A stretch of 64,000 nucleotides of DNA, from contig OZ018318.1 of assembly GCA_963969495.1 (NCBI GenBank), positions 99,269,357-99,333,356 of the forward strand, read 5' to 3'. The stretch is from Ceratothoa steindachneri (Eukaryota > Arthropoda > Malacostraca > Isopoda > Cymothoidae). The translations under genes were made by a program, and so were the position numbers. Below, piece by piece: positions 21,081 to 32,660 of the stretch (its first letter is position 1; the number at the start of each line of letters is the position of its first letter). The notes beneath the pieces were generated by a model. It saw only the letters and a list, made by a program, of their open reading frames with translations, searched no databases and had not been told where the DNA came from.

Positions 21081-21570
21081 AAATATAGATTAGGCGGTCC
21101 TTTCGCTTCTGTCTGAGGAACATAGGTGTTAAAAATGTGAAAAATGAAGTGAGAATGATGAGTGAATGCATGACGGTGGTTGGTAATCCACGTTAATCAG
21201 CAGGTCTCCCTTATCCTTCGGGCAAGAGTATTCCACCCTTTCCAGTTTTTACTACCAAGGCTGCTCAATCTACCTCCTCACCAATCTGTCATCTTTTAAC
21301 TCAAAGTTTTCCGTCTCCCACTATTAACCATCTTCTAAAGCTTGCTCCGGACTTCACACTAAGCACTTCCCTATCGGTTCACTTGAACTGAGTCAAAAGT
21401 GTAGGAGTTTCTCCAGAGGCAAGTCGGACGCCCCCCTCCCCAATCGTGGGAGAGGTACAGAGGGGAGGAGAAACCGCGAGCCGTACCTTTTTCTCCCTAA
21501 AAAGAAAAACATCACCATTCTGCCCTGAAGATGACCTACTGTTAGGTCGAAAGACGTCCAGGCAAATAAA
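21081..21570 (+). repeat. Penelope-like non-coding segment, copy 3, with 3' tail
   Basis: Matches 5028-5460 over about 420 bp, then extends through a 60-bp tail (TGCCCTGAAGATGACC...) not present in the other copies. Such CTGAAGATGACC tails are, to my knowledge, typical of 3' parts of Penelope-like elements. No reverse transcriptase or endonuclease is attached here. Confidence 0.65.
21525..21558 (+). ncRNA. Hammerhead-ribozyme-like motif (candidate)
   Basis: CTGAAGA (21525-21531) fits the CUGANGA core. A 6-bp stem GACCTA/TAGGTC (21533-21538 with 21543-21548) with loop CTGT acts as stem II. GAAA (21549-21552) follows directly, then the self-complementary GACGTC. One extra T (21532) sits between the core and stem II, which is not canonical. 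Penelope-like elements are known to carry minimal hammerheads, so the context supports it. Activity is unproven. Confidence 0.35.
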
Positions 21571-21688
21571 GTTATGCCCCTTCCGAGCAATTTTCCTCGC
21601 CTAGAGCCATCTGCTGAGACTATAGTCAAAGCTATAAGAAAGCTGCAGTGAAAGTAAATAATATAGCCATTGCTGTCGACTTCAATGA

Positions 21689-21691
<3 letters not shown>

Positions 21692-21741
<50 letters not shown>
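21692..21741. repeat. (TA)n microsatellite
   Basis: About 25 uninterrupted TA units. Together with the tract at 21855-21899 it frames a 113-bp segment whose ends (TGTATTTAAACGCC and GGCCTTTAAATACA) are themselves nearly inverted. Confidence 0.95.
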
Positions 21742-21745
<4 letters not shown>

Positions 21746-21853
21746 TTAAACGCCCACGTGATATTCTCCTACGTGTTTTTCCGGGTTGTGTTAACAATTT
21801 TCATTTCTCTGGGCCTTTAAATACATCTATAAAATCACGTGTCATGTGATTTT

Positions 21854-21854
<1 letters not shown>

Positions 21855-21899
<45 letters not shown>
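21855..21899. repeat. (TA)n microsatellite
   Basis: About 22 TA units, the partner of the tract at 21692-21741. Confidence 0.95.
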
Positions 21900-21900
<1 letters not shown>

Positions 21901-22860
21901 CTTGTCCCACATGCAGTTATTCTCTCACCGCTAATATTGAACAATTTCACACATGATGTTTTACAACCCTAACAGCTACACCTCCTCAGAAGACCCCTCA
22001 CTTACAGCACACTGCCTTTTAATCATATCAGAACGCAGGGACACTCCATTAACATATATACACTCTAGAACATTGGCTCACACAACGCAATATGGCTGCT
22101 TTAGCCAACAAATTACACCCAACTACCTCGAATCAAACAAAAACCCCAAATCAGACTAAACGAACAACACTCTTGCCACTAAGAAAACCCCTACCCTCCG
22201 GGAACTCCCACTAAACATCCACAAAACATTCAAAACCCACACAACAAACATTACAAACAAGACTACACAGAATATCAACGCCCTCAAGGCACAGATTGAG
22301 CTTCTCACTACTCTATACAATCAATTCATCCGCACCACCCTCAACTAGGCAGCACCAGCATGATTGGAATTTAACACTTCAGCTGAAAATTGACCTGTCT
22401 CCACCTTTGACAGCAAAGTCCCACACCACTCTGACTCAAGAAAAAAGCTCCAGCATAATACTTCCACCACCTTTACAATAACCTTCCTCCCTCACCAACA
22501 AACCCCAACTCAATAAAACATATCCACACTACCCTCACCCAAATATTCTTAAACTCACTACCACTAAACAATATCCGACAAGAGCTCTCCCCACCTTAAT
22601 AAACCAATCAGAGGAGAAATCACTATCCAGAACATACTGAATAATCCTTTCTCAACTCAGGTTAGACGACTCCACTGTACTACAACAATACAACACAGAA
22701 TAAAGCTTTCCTCGACACCAACATACGCCAGATGCAGCAAAGCCCAGATAACATCAAAACCCTACTTATGTACGCACTACACGCAACATCTCCTCTCTTA
22801 AGGACCCACCTAGGGAGCGTAGTGCCCCTCCTAGGGCCACTACACATATATTAGTTGGAC
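21900..22860 (+). pseudogene. Degraded non-LTR retrotransposon remnant, A/C-rich strand
   Basis: The plus strand is very poor in G and rich in A and C. Near 22640-22700 it reads LSQLRLDDSTVLQQY. Nearby, in shifting frames, there are SPDNIKTLLMYAL and LDTLNDI. The order resembles the carboxy-terminal region of non-LTR pol proteins that end in a CX2C...HX3-4C motif (compare 31080-31300). The upstream 600 bp have short open frames without motifs. I am fairly sure it is retroelement debris and unsure of the family. Confidence 0.35.
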
Positions 22861-22979
22861 ACCCTAAATGATATCTAAAGTTTGGAAAATTACCCATCAA
22901 ATGACGCTTTCTCGTTAACAGCAACTTACTTTTTAACTGTAAGATTCGAACTCTACTTTAAACGCTCCCAATCGCGTCA

Positions 22980-23881
22980 TATCAACTAAGCATTTGGAGA
23001 ATACACAATAAGTCGTCAAGCTACAAGATCAGTCAAGACGTGGTCAACCCTCACTGATTGTCAATGACCGTTTGTGGGCCTGTGTCAAAGCTGATCCACA
23101 TCTGACATCACGCGACTTGGCTGAAAAGTTTAGGGTCAACCATATAGCGATTGTGCATCGTTTAGAATTTTAAAGGAAATAGGCAGTCAGCAAACTGGTC
23201 GTATGAATTCCATCTAAACTGACTGACTACGACAGTCAGCGCAGTATATACGCCTGCATGACACTCTGTCCGAGGAATGTCGTTTTGATTGGCTGAACAA
23301 AGAGGTTAGTGCAGATGAGAAATGGTGTCTACACCTCGAACATGGCACGCAAAAGAAGCTGAAGAGACAGGGGTGCACATGCACAAATTCAGGCAAAGGC
23401 TGATCGAAATCCAAAGAAGCTTATGGTTTGTGCCTGGTGGGATGTGAAGAGAGTTATTTACTGAAAAATGTTGGAACGCAATGAGTCGATCGACGATCAA
23501 TTATACAGTCAACAACTCCAAACAGGTGACAGATGTAATTGCGCAGAAACGACCATAATGGAGTGATGTCATATTACTTCATGATAAGGCTCGACCAAAC
23601 GTTACAAATCATACCCATGAAAATACCCCTGGAGCTGGGGTGAGAAGTTCTCCCTCACACAGAGTACTTGCCAGACCTGGCACCAACAGACTACCATCTA
23701 TTCCGGGCAGTGCAGAACATCTTGAGTGACAAACCCTCCGCAAAATATGACGAAATAAACACTGCTATTAGAGACTTCTTAGATAGTAAACCAGTTGAAT
23801 TTTACAACAGAGGCAGCCATGATCTCTCCCCTCGTTGAAAGCAGGTGCTCGAAAATAACGGTGATTACATTGTTCATTGAT
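22980..23881 (+). pseudogene. Classical mariner (DD34D) transposase fossil
   Basis: Through several frameshifts and stops the plus strand reads a mariner transposase: SRRGQPSLIVNDRLW (about 23033), KADPHLTSRDLAEKFRVNH, SADEKWCLH (first catalytic Asp, about 23310), MVCAWWDVKRVIY (about 23424), LHDKARPN (second Asp, about 23580), EVLPHTEYLPDLAPTDYHLFR (third Asp, about 23690), and a carboxy-terminal SKPVEFYNRGSHDL...LENNGDYIVH. The mid-domain order is normal. Many frame breaks mean an old copy. I could not find convincing terminal repeats around 22840 and 23950. Confidence 0.8.
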
Positions 23882-24207
23882 ATGTTTCTTTTGGTGCATT
23901 GTTTCATTGTAAATCATTTTCAAAAAAGGTTATGCGGAAACTTTGTTTCCAACCAATTATATACTTGGGCGCCTAATAGAATCAACCCTCATAGAGGAAA
24001 TTCTCGACTTCATTTTTTCCGAGGGCCAATTCAACACTTATCCCTTGATAAGCAGAAGACTCATCCAACCTTTGCTCAAAAATGTCCTTCCGTACCAGCC
24101 CCTTGATTAAATTCTGACTTGTAAATTTATGTGACCTTAGATAAAGCATTCTTCTGTATTCTTTAAAATCTCCGTCGAAACATATTAAATTAGTCCCCAA
24201 AAATATA
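23882..24207. other. No gene recognised
   Basis: Sequence between the mariner fossil and the hAT-like element. Short overlapping frames occur on both strands with no motif. It may include the mariner 3' end. Confidence 0.35.
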
Positions 24208-26168
24208 CAAAGGTGGGCGCGATTCGAAAAAATTGAAGTGCAATTAACGATTATCGATTCGCCAGCTCGTCAAGTCCGATTCGATTATCCGATTCAGGTG
24301 CCAAATATCTAAGTCCGATTAGCAATTATTTGATTCGATAATTTTTTTTAAATGCGATTCGCTATTTTTTAAAGCGATTCAATGTTTTTAAAGAGATGTT
24401 CAATGTATCTAAAGGGAATTTATTGCTTTTTTACCCTAAATAAGCTATTTCTAACTAATACGAAATGAAGCTTTTAAAATAAATAATAAACATTTTACTT
24501 TAAGTAAAATATAATATAACAACAAATTAAACTATACAGTACATATTAAACAAAATACAGACAGTAATACTAATATATTCTCTCAGAAAAAGAGATAGGT
24601 CAACTAACAACTTTGTTTTATATATACCTCATAATATTTAAAGTTTTCCACTCTACTCTATTCTAAGCCCGCCAGCTTAGTTAAACCTCGTCTTCCTCCT
24701 CCACCTTGTGGAGGAGGACTTGTGGCGGCCGCGTTTGCTGGCGCCCTCGAGAGCTGCTTTGAGGTCGTGGACTTGACCATGGTGGTACCTCTGGTAGTGT
24801 ATCTAAAAAGTAAAAACAAAAATAAATTAAAATTCATAGGGTAAAAACTAAAACTAAATGCCTAACTTTTAACCTGTTTAGTCTTTGTCAAATAATTATG
24901 AATCCAGGTAAAAGAAATCTTTCAATAAATTATTAAGTAAAATAAATTTAAACTCACCTTCAAGTTTGAAGTTGTTCCCTGCTGAATTTTTGAGTGTCTT
25001 TGAAACTTGGTGCAGGTAGCCTTTTGTTGTCCACGACCTTGAAGAACAGGGCGATGTGCCTCTAACTGTTCTCCTGGCTGAGGCTTAAGCTGTCTGTCTC
25101 CATTTTGGCTTTGCTCTCAGCCGACTCGTTCGAGTCCAGCAAGAGTGAAAGGGTCAGGTGTCCTCCACGCCCCCCATGATATTTTCGTTGACCGCCAACG
25201 CCTGGTGGCTGTGCTGGGAGCCCAGTGACTTCTGGTTTACGCCACTGGCGTTCCTGTTCCTGGGCTGGCGAGTCAGAAATCTCTCCATAGTGGATGTAAC
25301 AGACGCGTCTTCGTCCACTATCAAAGGTGTGAATCAAATTCCGTCTTCGACAAGGCTCCTTCTTTTGCACGCGCTAAATTCTGTACAAAAATTCAGTATT
25401 TATAAAAACAAAGTTACGAAACGCACAAATAAATACTAAGTTGAATGTACAAATAAATGCTAACTAGCAACGAGCAAGGGCACGCAAGTAAGAAGCCGGT
25501 GCGCAGGAATACATGATGAAACTTGTATGAAATGGCTAATTCACTAACTTTAAGCTTGATTTCTCGTTACTTTATGAAACTAAACATCTAGATATGATCA
25601 TATGCATACCATTAGAACGAAATAGAAATACTAAATGCAATTATTAATGATGCATCTTACTGCCGTTGGGGTCTGCAATAGCAGGAAAATGAAAACAGAA
25701 GGATTACTTCGAAGCGTTCACAAGTGGTGGCAAGGGAGCAGTGCAACAGCAACTTGCTCTCACGAGGACTGGCTCTAAACTGGTGTGGCGCGTCACTTAA
25801 CCACTATGAGACGCGTACGAAAACGAAAACTAAACACGTATTATGCCTACTTTATACTTTTAAAATATAAATTTTTTATTATATATGATTTAATAATTAA
25901 TCATGATATTTTACGCATTATATTTTAGAGAAAATACCAAAGTGTGAATAGAATAGAATAAAACGAAAAAATATTTACTTGAGAAAAATATGGAAAAATT
26001 TATTAATAAACTGCTATTGATTAATCGCAAATCGCTTTAAATTTTCGGCAGTCCGATTGCCATTATCCGATTCGTTTAGCGGGGGTTAGTCCGATTTGAT
26101 TATCCGATTCTAAAATGCTATTCCAATTAATCGGATAATCGGACTTCCAAATCGGCCACCCACCTCTG
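24208..26168. mobile_element. hAT-like element with CAAAGGTGGGCG termini
   Basis: Left end CAAAGGTGGGCGCGATTCG at 24208; the right end read on the minus strand is CAGAGGTGGGTGGCCGATTTG (ending at 26168). The subterminal 150-200 bp on both sides are rich in GATTATCCGATT-like words. The middle (24660-25380) is GC-richer and has a 102-codon minus-strand frame (25370-25062) plus plausible minus-strand splice signals (donor after 24958, acceptor before 24802). I recognise no protein, so it may be a non-autonomous element with captured or decayed coding sequence. The target duplication is not clear (AAAATATA versus TATATTTA). The termini match those of the MITE at 49646-50090. Confidence 0.6.
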
Positions 26169-26170
26169 TA

Positions 26171-26174
<4 letters not shown>

Positions 26175-26222
<48 letters not shown>
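26175..26222. repeat. (TA)n microsatellite
   Basis: About 24 TA units immediately next to the right end of the hAT-like element, which may have inserted beside it. Confidence 0.95.
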
Positions 26223-26224
<2 letters not shown>

Positions 26225-26639
26225 TATATATCTACTCGTATATAAGCATAGTTGGGTAGTAGATTCTCTTCATAACATATTTTATTGAAGGCGATTGCGA
26301 ATTTAGCGTTAATTATTTTCTTTTCGAGTCTTTCGATTTGTCTTATATTCCGCTTTTGGTCGTGAGTTAACCCGTGGATAAGTTTGGCAAACCAAAATTA
26401 TTTATTGGCTCATGCGTTTCAATGCACACCTGTATCATTATCAAAGGATGATATATGAAACTTAGGGAATTGAAAACAGCTTTATATACATAGTTATTTA
26501 GATGTTAACAAAGATATGAACATAAGTATAGGGAATGGAAATTCTTAAACATAAAATGATACATTGAAATGAGGATTGACACTGTGATTACAATAAAATA
26601 TATAATGTCAGTGAGATTTCTGTACTGAATTTAACGCCA
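26223..26639. other. No gene recognised
   Basis: A/T-rich sequence between the (TA)n tract and the Jockey/CR1-like element. It may contain the 5' untranslated part of the latter. Confidence 0.35.
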
Positions 26640-27505
26640 AAATATATCAATGACTAATAAAAATCCTTCCAATCTCATTGACCTTACCTTATTTAACTAT
26701 GGCCGTTCTAAATTAAGAAGGAATGTATATTTTTCATTTGAATATAATTCTCACTGAAAATTGGCTAACCAAAAATGATTCTCCCGATATTCATGATTAC
26801 ACCCCTTTCCACACTTTCAAAGACAGCAAAGGTGCAAAGTTTTCTGTTCATGTATTAACCGCGTATAAAGCATCCGTAAAAGGAGACTAATCATTTAAAA
26901 TGATATGAGTGAACTTTGTAATCTTCAAATATATTTTAACGCTTTAAACATGACTATTATAATTTTATTAAAATGTCCGCGATGTAAATCTCATATCTTT
27001 ACTGATATAACTGACCACAAGCCTATTTTTGCCCCATTCCCTTTACAAGAAAATAACAATGCTTTTCACCCATAAATCACTTCGCTTGCAGAGTCAAACA
27101 AACCTCTATAAATTGCGTTAGGCCCTCACTCTTTACTGCAACTTTCACTGCCCTGGTAGGTCTAAGTTTCTCCTTACTTCACATAATTCACATCCTTGGG
27201 CTATCAAAAATCTACCCAAGTTTATTAACAATAAATATGCACTCTTCAAATAGCACAAATAGTGGAATACTTCCTTTACTTCCAATGGCACTTATAAATC
27301 ATTATTAACTTCCATTTTATGCCGTATCAAAATAAAGTATTTCCATAACAAATTCAGATCTAGCTTATCCGATAGTCAAGCTACACGGAAAAAGCTGAAT
27401 AAACTATTAACCAACACTTCTTTCAACTCTTTTAAGTTTGAGGTTATTTAAAATGGTAAATCTCATGATAATCCTACCAACATTGTTCAAACACTCAACT
27501 CTTAC
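26640..27505 (+). pseudogene. Jockey/CR1-like non-LTR element, endonuclease and linker part
   Basis: The plus strand reads LTENWLTKNDSPDIHDYTPF (the TExWL motif of retrotransposon endonucleases, about 26752) and later the linker SHPWAIKNLPKFINNKYALF with a Lys/Asn-rich helical region to 27505. Both are normal landmarks between endonuclease and reverse transcriptase. Several stops and frame changes are present. The element is cut by a minus-strand RTE-like insertion and continues at 31632. Confidence 0.6.
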
Positions 27506-27559
27506 CTTGCTTACTTGCTGAATGTAGTCCTTCGCAGACCACGATGACCTTGAACCATG

Positions 27560-30500
27560 CTGAAGTATAAGAATTTAGGTAGAACAGGTTCACTGCATCT
27601 GGTGGGCTCGTTGGTAGCTGATGAGTCCAATCGTGGATTTGCACACGCGACCACATGTATTACAGGGAAAGGTGCCGTATGCACGTGGTGGTGAATGTAC
27701 TTGCTGTCATCTTTGTTCCCCTATGGTGCTGTAGCGGGTTGTGAATAGTTCAGTACCTGTACGACACATCGGACGCCATTCTGGACAGTCAGAGGTAATT
27801 GTTTCTATGTTGGTGGGCTCAATGTCGCATTTCTTTAGCGAGGCTTTGATATTGTCTTTAAAGCGTTTACGAAGACCTCCAGAATGTCTCCTGCCCAGAG
27901 TAAGCTCTCTATACAAGATATTACGGGGAGGCCTGTCTTCAGGCATGTGAATGGTATGTCTCACCCAGCGTAGTTGACGTTGCATGAGGATGGACTCAAG
28001 AGGGCCAATTTGTGCTCGTCTACGAATTTCTACATGGGGTACTTGAGCCCTTAAATTCGCTGTAGGCAATTGGTGTGAAAAGCCTTCAGTCATTTTAAGT
28101 GGCACTGGTATGGAACCTATAATTCACTGCCGTACAAAAGGATAGAGAGACACCTTGTCATATATACAGACACCTTGGTGGTGGTGGTGAGGGCTCTGTT
28201 AAGGAAGATCTTGCGAGAAAACCTTCCGAAAGTTGGCTCAATATGGCATTGAACCTCATTGGTTAGGTCGCAGGAGCTGGTAAGTACAGAACCCAGGTAA
28301 GTGAACTCTTCTACATTCTTCAGTGGCTATTAGTTGACGTAGAATTTAACTGGCTCACGTAGATATTTACACATACTAAGCACTTCAGTTTTGTTGATAT
28401 TTATGGCGAGTTCTGAGTGGGTATGGACATCAACAACAGCGTTGATGGTGTGTTGAAGACCATCTTGAGTGGAATCTATTAGGTCAGTGTCATCGGCATA
28501 ATGCAGCTGATGGATTAGCTCTTTTGTTACTCTTGTTTTTGCTCAAAGGCGCCGCAAGTTAAATAGATTGCCATCTAAGCGATAAAATAGCCGGACACCA
28601 TCAGCACGGTCAAATTGCAGCTTAGCAATAGTTGACACAGCTGCAAGGAATAGATTTAAAATGATGCAAACAATTATACATTCCTGTTTAACACGCGTAT
28701 CTACCAGGAAATGCGCTGATTCTATCCCCGCACTAGAGACACGGGGAATTAAGCCATCATGCAGGGCTCTGAGAACATCCAAGAGTGTTGGTGGGCACCC
28801 AAAATTCCTCAGTTCTTCCCAGAGCAGGGATCTGTTCACCGTATCCAAAGCTTTGGCAAGATCCAAAAACAACATATAAAGGTCTTGATGCTGCTCTATG
28901 CTTTTTTCTTGGAGCTGCCTTTCCACAAACAGAACATCGGTGGTACTGTGTGTTTCCTGAATCCGCATTGCGATTCATGTAGAGCCTGCTCAGCAATGTT
29001 GTTGAGGATTCTGGAGAGCAAGATTTTATTGAGGACTTTTCCTGGGGCGCAGAGAAGGGAAATGCCCTGGCTGTTGCCACATATGGCCCTGTCACCTTTC
29101 CTTTTCTAGATGCTAATGATGTCTGCATCTTTCCACTGTTGTGGGCAGCATCTGAATAGCCACACATCCTGGATGATATTGTGCAGACAATCTACAACAG
29201 CATCACCACCGTATTTCAGAATTTCAGCGGGGATGCTGTCAGGGCAAGTTGCCTGGTTGTTCTTCAGGCTGCTGACTGCCAGGTGTACTTCTTGACCAGA
29301 TGGAATGTTGTCAAGTTTTTGCAAGAGAGGGTGATCAGGTATGTTGTCGGCAGAGCTTGGCGTTGCGGCAATGAGTTGCGACTTTGTAACTTTGCCGCAC
29401 TATGAATTTCGAAGTCGCAAAGTCGCCGCCCCGCGAATTTTCCGTGACTTTTGCCGCGACTTTGAACAGGAACAAAGACGACTTTTTTAAAAGAAATTGA
29501 CGCGGCTGTTTTGAGCCAGTTTTAAAGCCAAATTTGGATAAAAATTTCAAATTTGAGTTGGTAACAGCTAACTTTATTTTTAGCTGATTTTTAACTCTAC
29601 GTTTAACGATCAATTAAATTCTTCCCATTATATGAGACTAACGTTACATGAAACTACCTAAACGTATCCAAAAAAAATTGTCACTCTTAATTTTATTGTA
29701 AATTACATACACTTTTCATGCGTGAACCAAGTTTTAAACCTGTCTTGTCAGTTAAAAACGTTCGAGAATATGTTATGCCTTGTGGCGTTCATCGTGCGAA
29801 TTAATCTCATTTTCTCTTATTTTTATATGTGCTTATACTTTTTTTGTGGATAAGAAGAAAGAATTACTGTGAATTGTAAGAAGTAATTAAAATCTAACAG
29901 CATTCTACCTTTAACATGCCTAAAATTAAACAATATAAGTAAAAATTGGACCATCGTACGTAGACTAGGCCTTGGTTCTAAATTTAAATATCATATTAAT
30001 ATAGCCTATTAAACTCACATGGCTTTATCTTTCCTTAAATCCATTAGGTCTCCTACGAGCTTAGGAAATCTCAATTGTTTAGTAACTTAAACCGGTAAAA
30101 GTTAAGAGTGATGTCCTTCGCCGATCTGAATCTCTTATTTCATTTCTTTCTTTTCCCACGCGACCTGCGAGTGGTTGTAGCATATTAATTGTAGGTATTA
30201 GATTAGGCTGTATTTTGACTAAAAAAAATAATAATAATAGCTATGTGTTTTTCTGCCTTATAAAATCCTGTTTGTGTTATCACACTAAAGTTTACTTTGT
30301 AATTTAGCGGAGTCGCACCGGGAAAAAAAACCGCAGTCGTAAAGTCGCAAGTCGCACTGGGGGGGCCAAAAATAGGGTCGCAAATTCGTAGTCGCACTAG
30401 ATCCGGTGGCAAATTCGCACCTGAAAGAATTAAAGTCGCGTCCAGCTATGGTTGTCGAGGAAGGCAAGATCTGTTGGGTTACTCCTGTTCAATATATCTT

Positions 30501-30835
30501 GGTAGCGTTCAGCCCAGCAGCCTAGAATCTCTGTCTTTTCAGTAATGAGATAGGATCGATCAGCACACCTGACGGGACAAAATCTGTTACCCTGAGGCCC
30601 ATATGCCATATTATAAGCATTGTAGAATTGTTGTTAGTCCTCTGAATCAGCAAATCCTTGAATTTCGCCATCAAGTTTGAACCACCACTCATTCTGCATT
30701 TTTCTAGTTTCTCGCTGGACTCTAGAGCGGAGTTCTGCAAAATTTGCATGTGTTGTTACATTGGGATTAGTGATAGATGACTGATGAGCTCTTTTATTTT
30801 CTTCTATAAGTTTATATCTGTCCTCAGCTTACTCT
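27560..30835 (-). pseudogene. RTE-like non-LTR element (F52C9.6/CFDP2-like pol), interrupted by a MITE
   Basis: On the minus strand, in order from 30835 downward: a linker with ELRSRVQRET and EWWFKLDGEIQ, the block ITEKTEILGCWAERYQDILN (about 30540), then the MITE. Coding resumes with PDHPLLQKLDNIPSG and LKNNQATCPDSIPAEILKYGG (about 29230), DADIISI, and the RT (28968-28543): DLYMLFLDLAKALDTVNRSL (motif A), GCPPTLLDVLRALHDG, DTRVKQECI in place of GVKQGC, and FYRLDGNLFNLRRL. The YADD region is in a broken stretch. The carboxy-terminal part (28105-27707) has QLRWVRHTIHMPEDRPPRNI and the KRFKDNIKASLKKCDIEP block. A terminal CGRVCKSTIGLISYQRAH zinc finger lies at about 27620. The order is that of a complete 3' two thirds. 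Frameshifts inactivate it. Confidence 0.8.
29351..30450. mobile_element. hAT-like MITE, 1.1 kb, with 8-bp target duplication
   Basis: The element runs from CAGAGCTTGGCG (29351) to CGTCCAGCTATG (30450; reverse complement CATAGCTGGACG). Flanks are GTTGTCGG (29343-29350) and GTTGTCGA (30451-30458), a near-perfect 8-bp duplication. The insertion splits the RTE-like frame, and the surrounding coding sequence joins across it. Both subterminal regions are dense in GTCGCA/GCGACTTT words. The middle is A/T-rich and has no transposase. It is therefore non-autonomous and most like hAT MITEs. Confidence 0.8.
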
Positions 30836-30839
30836 TACC

Positions 30840-31079
30840 TAGGAACCACACTACTGTAGATAACTCTATCTCGCCAACCAATATCTGCCCCATGAGCTAC
30901 ATGCCCCCAGAAACACCAATTCTTCCTTCGTCCTTTCTTCAACTAATACTGAGGTAATGTCAACTAATCTAAAACTTTAAAAATCCTCTTCATCTAATAA
31001 TTCTGTCACCAATTTCATTTACAAATTTACCTTTTATATCACTAGTCCAATGATATATCTTTTCTTAAATAAGACTCTT
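30840..31079. other. Short unassigned segment
   Basis: It lies between the 5' end of the RTE-like element and the Nimb-type tail. It may be a remnant of the interrupted Jockey/CR1-like element, but I see no clear motif. Confidence 0.3.
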
Positions 31080-31632
31080 TCCATGGACCTACCCCCCAAT
31101 GCCGCGAAGGCTTCAGGTTGCTTTCTGTCGTCTCCGAATTGGGCCCACTCGCGGGACGCACCGCCATCTGATGGAGCACTCGCCTGCGCCCTACTGTGAA
31201 GACTGCGTTGTCCCCCAGACTGTTCGGCACATTCTTGTTGAATGTCCCAGTCTGGGCGATCTTCGTGCACGTTACCTGTCCCGGTACCGGGATGGGCGGG
31301 GTCGCTAACGCCTGTCCCTTGTACTCGGGACGAGTGCGTGCACATTGACTGGTGGACTTGTAGACTTTGGAGGGAAGGCCGGCCTTCTCCCTTTTATTTA
31401 ACTAGGTTTTTTTTGTTTTCTTTATAGGACGCACGTTCCTGCGCAGGGGAAGATCTCTCCCCGACGCAGGAGCCTGCCTTCTACTCATTGCCTTTTCCTT
31501 TTTTTATTTTTAGTGTTGATTTTTTATTTGTGTATGTTTTTGAATCTTATTTTAAAGTAGCCTAGTACTAGGCAGTTTTTAATACGGCGACTAATGCCCA
31601 AGTAGGCAGTCGGCAGATGAGCCTTTAAAAAA
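31080..31632 (+). pseudogene. 3' tail of a decapod-type Nimb-like element
   Basis: The frame 31099-31308 reads CRLRIGPTRGTHRHLMEHSP, then CEDCVVPQTVRHILVECPSLGDLRARYL. That is a CX2C...HX4C ending of non-LTR pol proteins which I associate with decapod crustacean repeats. The stop at 31306 is followed by about 320 bp of 3' untranslated sequence ending in ATGCCCAAGTAGGCAGTCGGCAGATGAGCC and an A-rich tail at about 31620. The element is strongly 5'-truncated, as usual for target-primed insertions. It supports a crustacean origin but does not prove it. Confidence 0.7.
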
Positions 31633-32660
31633 TCAAGTGCTAACAACCTTCCATTAAATTACGGACCTATCTTGTCACTTCCAACCTTATTCATGATATT
31701 CGAAAAGTTAATGTACGGTACAAATGACAATAAAATCATATATACTCATCAATAATGATCATGTCCAAACGTTAGCACTTCTGATGCTATTCATTATTTT
31801 TTTATAAAATACTTTAAATTGCTCGCAATCAACTATTTGAGTTTTTCTTGTTTTGTTTTGTCTAAAGCCTTCAATCAATTAAACCAGAATATTTTTCACA
31901 ATAAACTAGATCGAATCAGAGTCCGTTCCATTGTCAATCCTTGGTTTACATCCTCTCTAACAAAGGATAATAATCAGTGGCTGGAGATGGTTTTTTCTCC
32001 GCATACACAGTCAGCTATCTCCATAGGAGTATCTCAGGGCCATGTCATGGGTCGCTTTCTAATTCTAACTTATATTAATGACGTCGTTATTTTGAGTCTA
32101 TAACGCGCAATAGCCGAATGTACTTTACTAAATTCCTTGGTGTTCGCATTGATGATAGACTGAAGTTCTACATCCACTCAGAAATATTCCGAAAATAACT
32201 GTCCCTGACTGTGCGCTTCTATAAACGGATTTCCACTACTTTGCATTTGAAGACGAAATTTAAGCTATACAACTCACTCTTTTTCTCTAAATTCACGTTA
32301 TCACTAGCTTGGGTACAATTTGCAACACCTATTCTACTAAACTACATAACCTTCTTCAAAGAACATGGAAATCCCTTCTCATCCAGCTACCAACTGAATT
32401 ACAACAAAATTCTCTTTCGGACTCTCGTATACTATTACATCACGATAAAATTATTTCTCATTTTTAAAGGCGATACTTCGCGCTTTGTTAACACAGCGAT
32501 TCTTTGCTCTCTTTCACACACACGCTTACCAACCGTCCTTTCTTCCGCTCGAAATCTTAACATTCCTAAATTTATATCTCAAGATTTTCTTGTATATCGG
32601 TCTGTTCGTATTCGGGATTATCTCTCATCATCTCTCAGGTAACTCGATTCCTTAAATGTA
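31632..32660 (+). pseudogene. Jockey/CR1-like element, reverse transcriptase part
   Basis: Continuation of the element at 26640. It reads ANNLPLNYGPILSLPTLFMIFEKLM (RPISLLP-type motif), then LSKAFNQLNQNIFHNKL (motif A with Asp changed to Asn), GVSQGHVMGRFLILTYINDV (GVPQGSVLGPLLFLIYIND) and FLGVRIDDRLKF. The carboxy-terminal part (32211-32642) is open for 143 codons with YRSVRIRDYLSSSL at the end. The FADD box is missing between the YIND and FLGV motifs (internal deletion). Stops at 32100-32200 separate the frames. Confidence 0.65.

Noticed and set aside
24680..25380. Possible spliced host gene on the minus strand
   Set aside because: Splice-like signals and a 102-codon frame exist, but the region lies between hAT-like ends, is low-complexity in part and shows no family motif.
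28757..29167. Overlapping 116-136 codon frames on both strands
   Set aside because: Shadows of the minus-strand RTE-like reverse transcriptase, which has the recognisable motifs.
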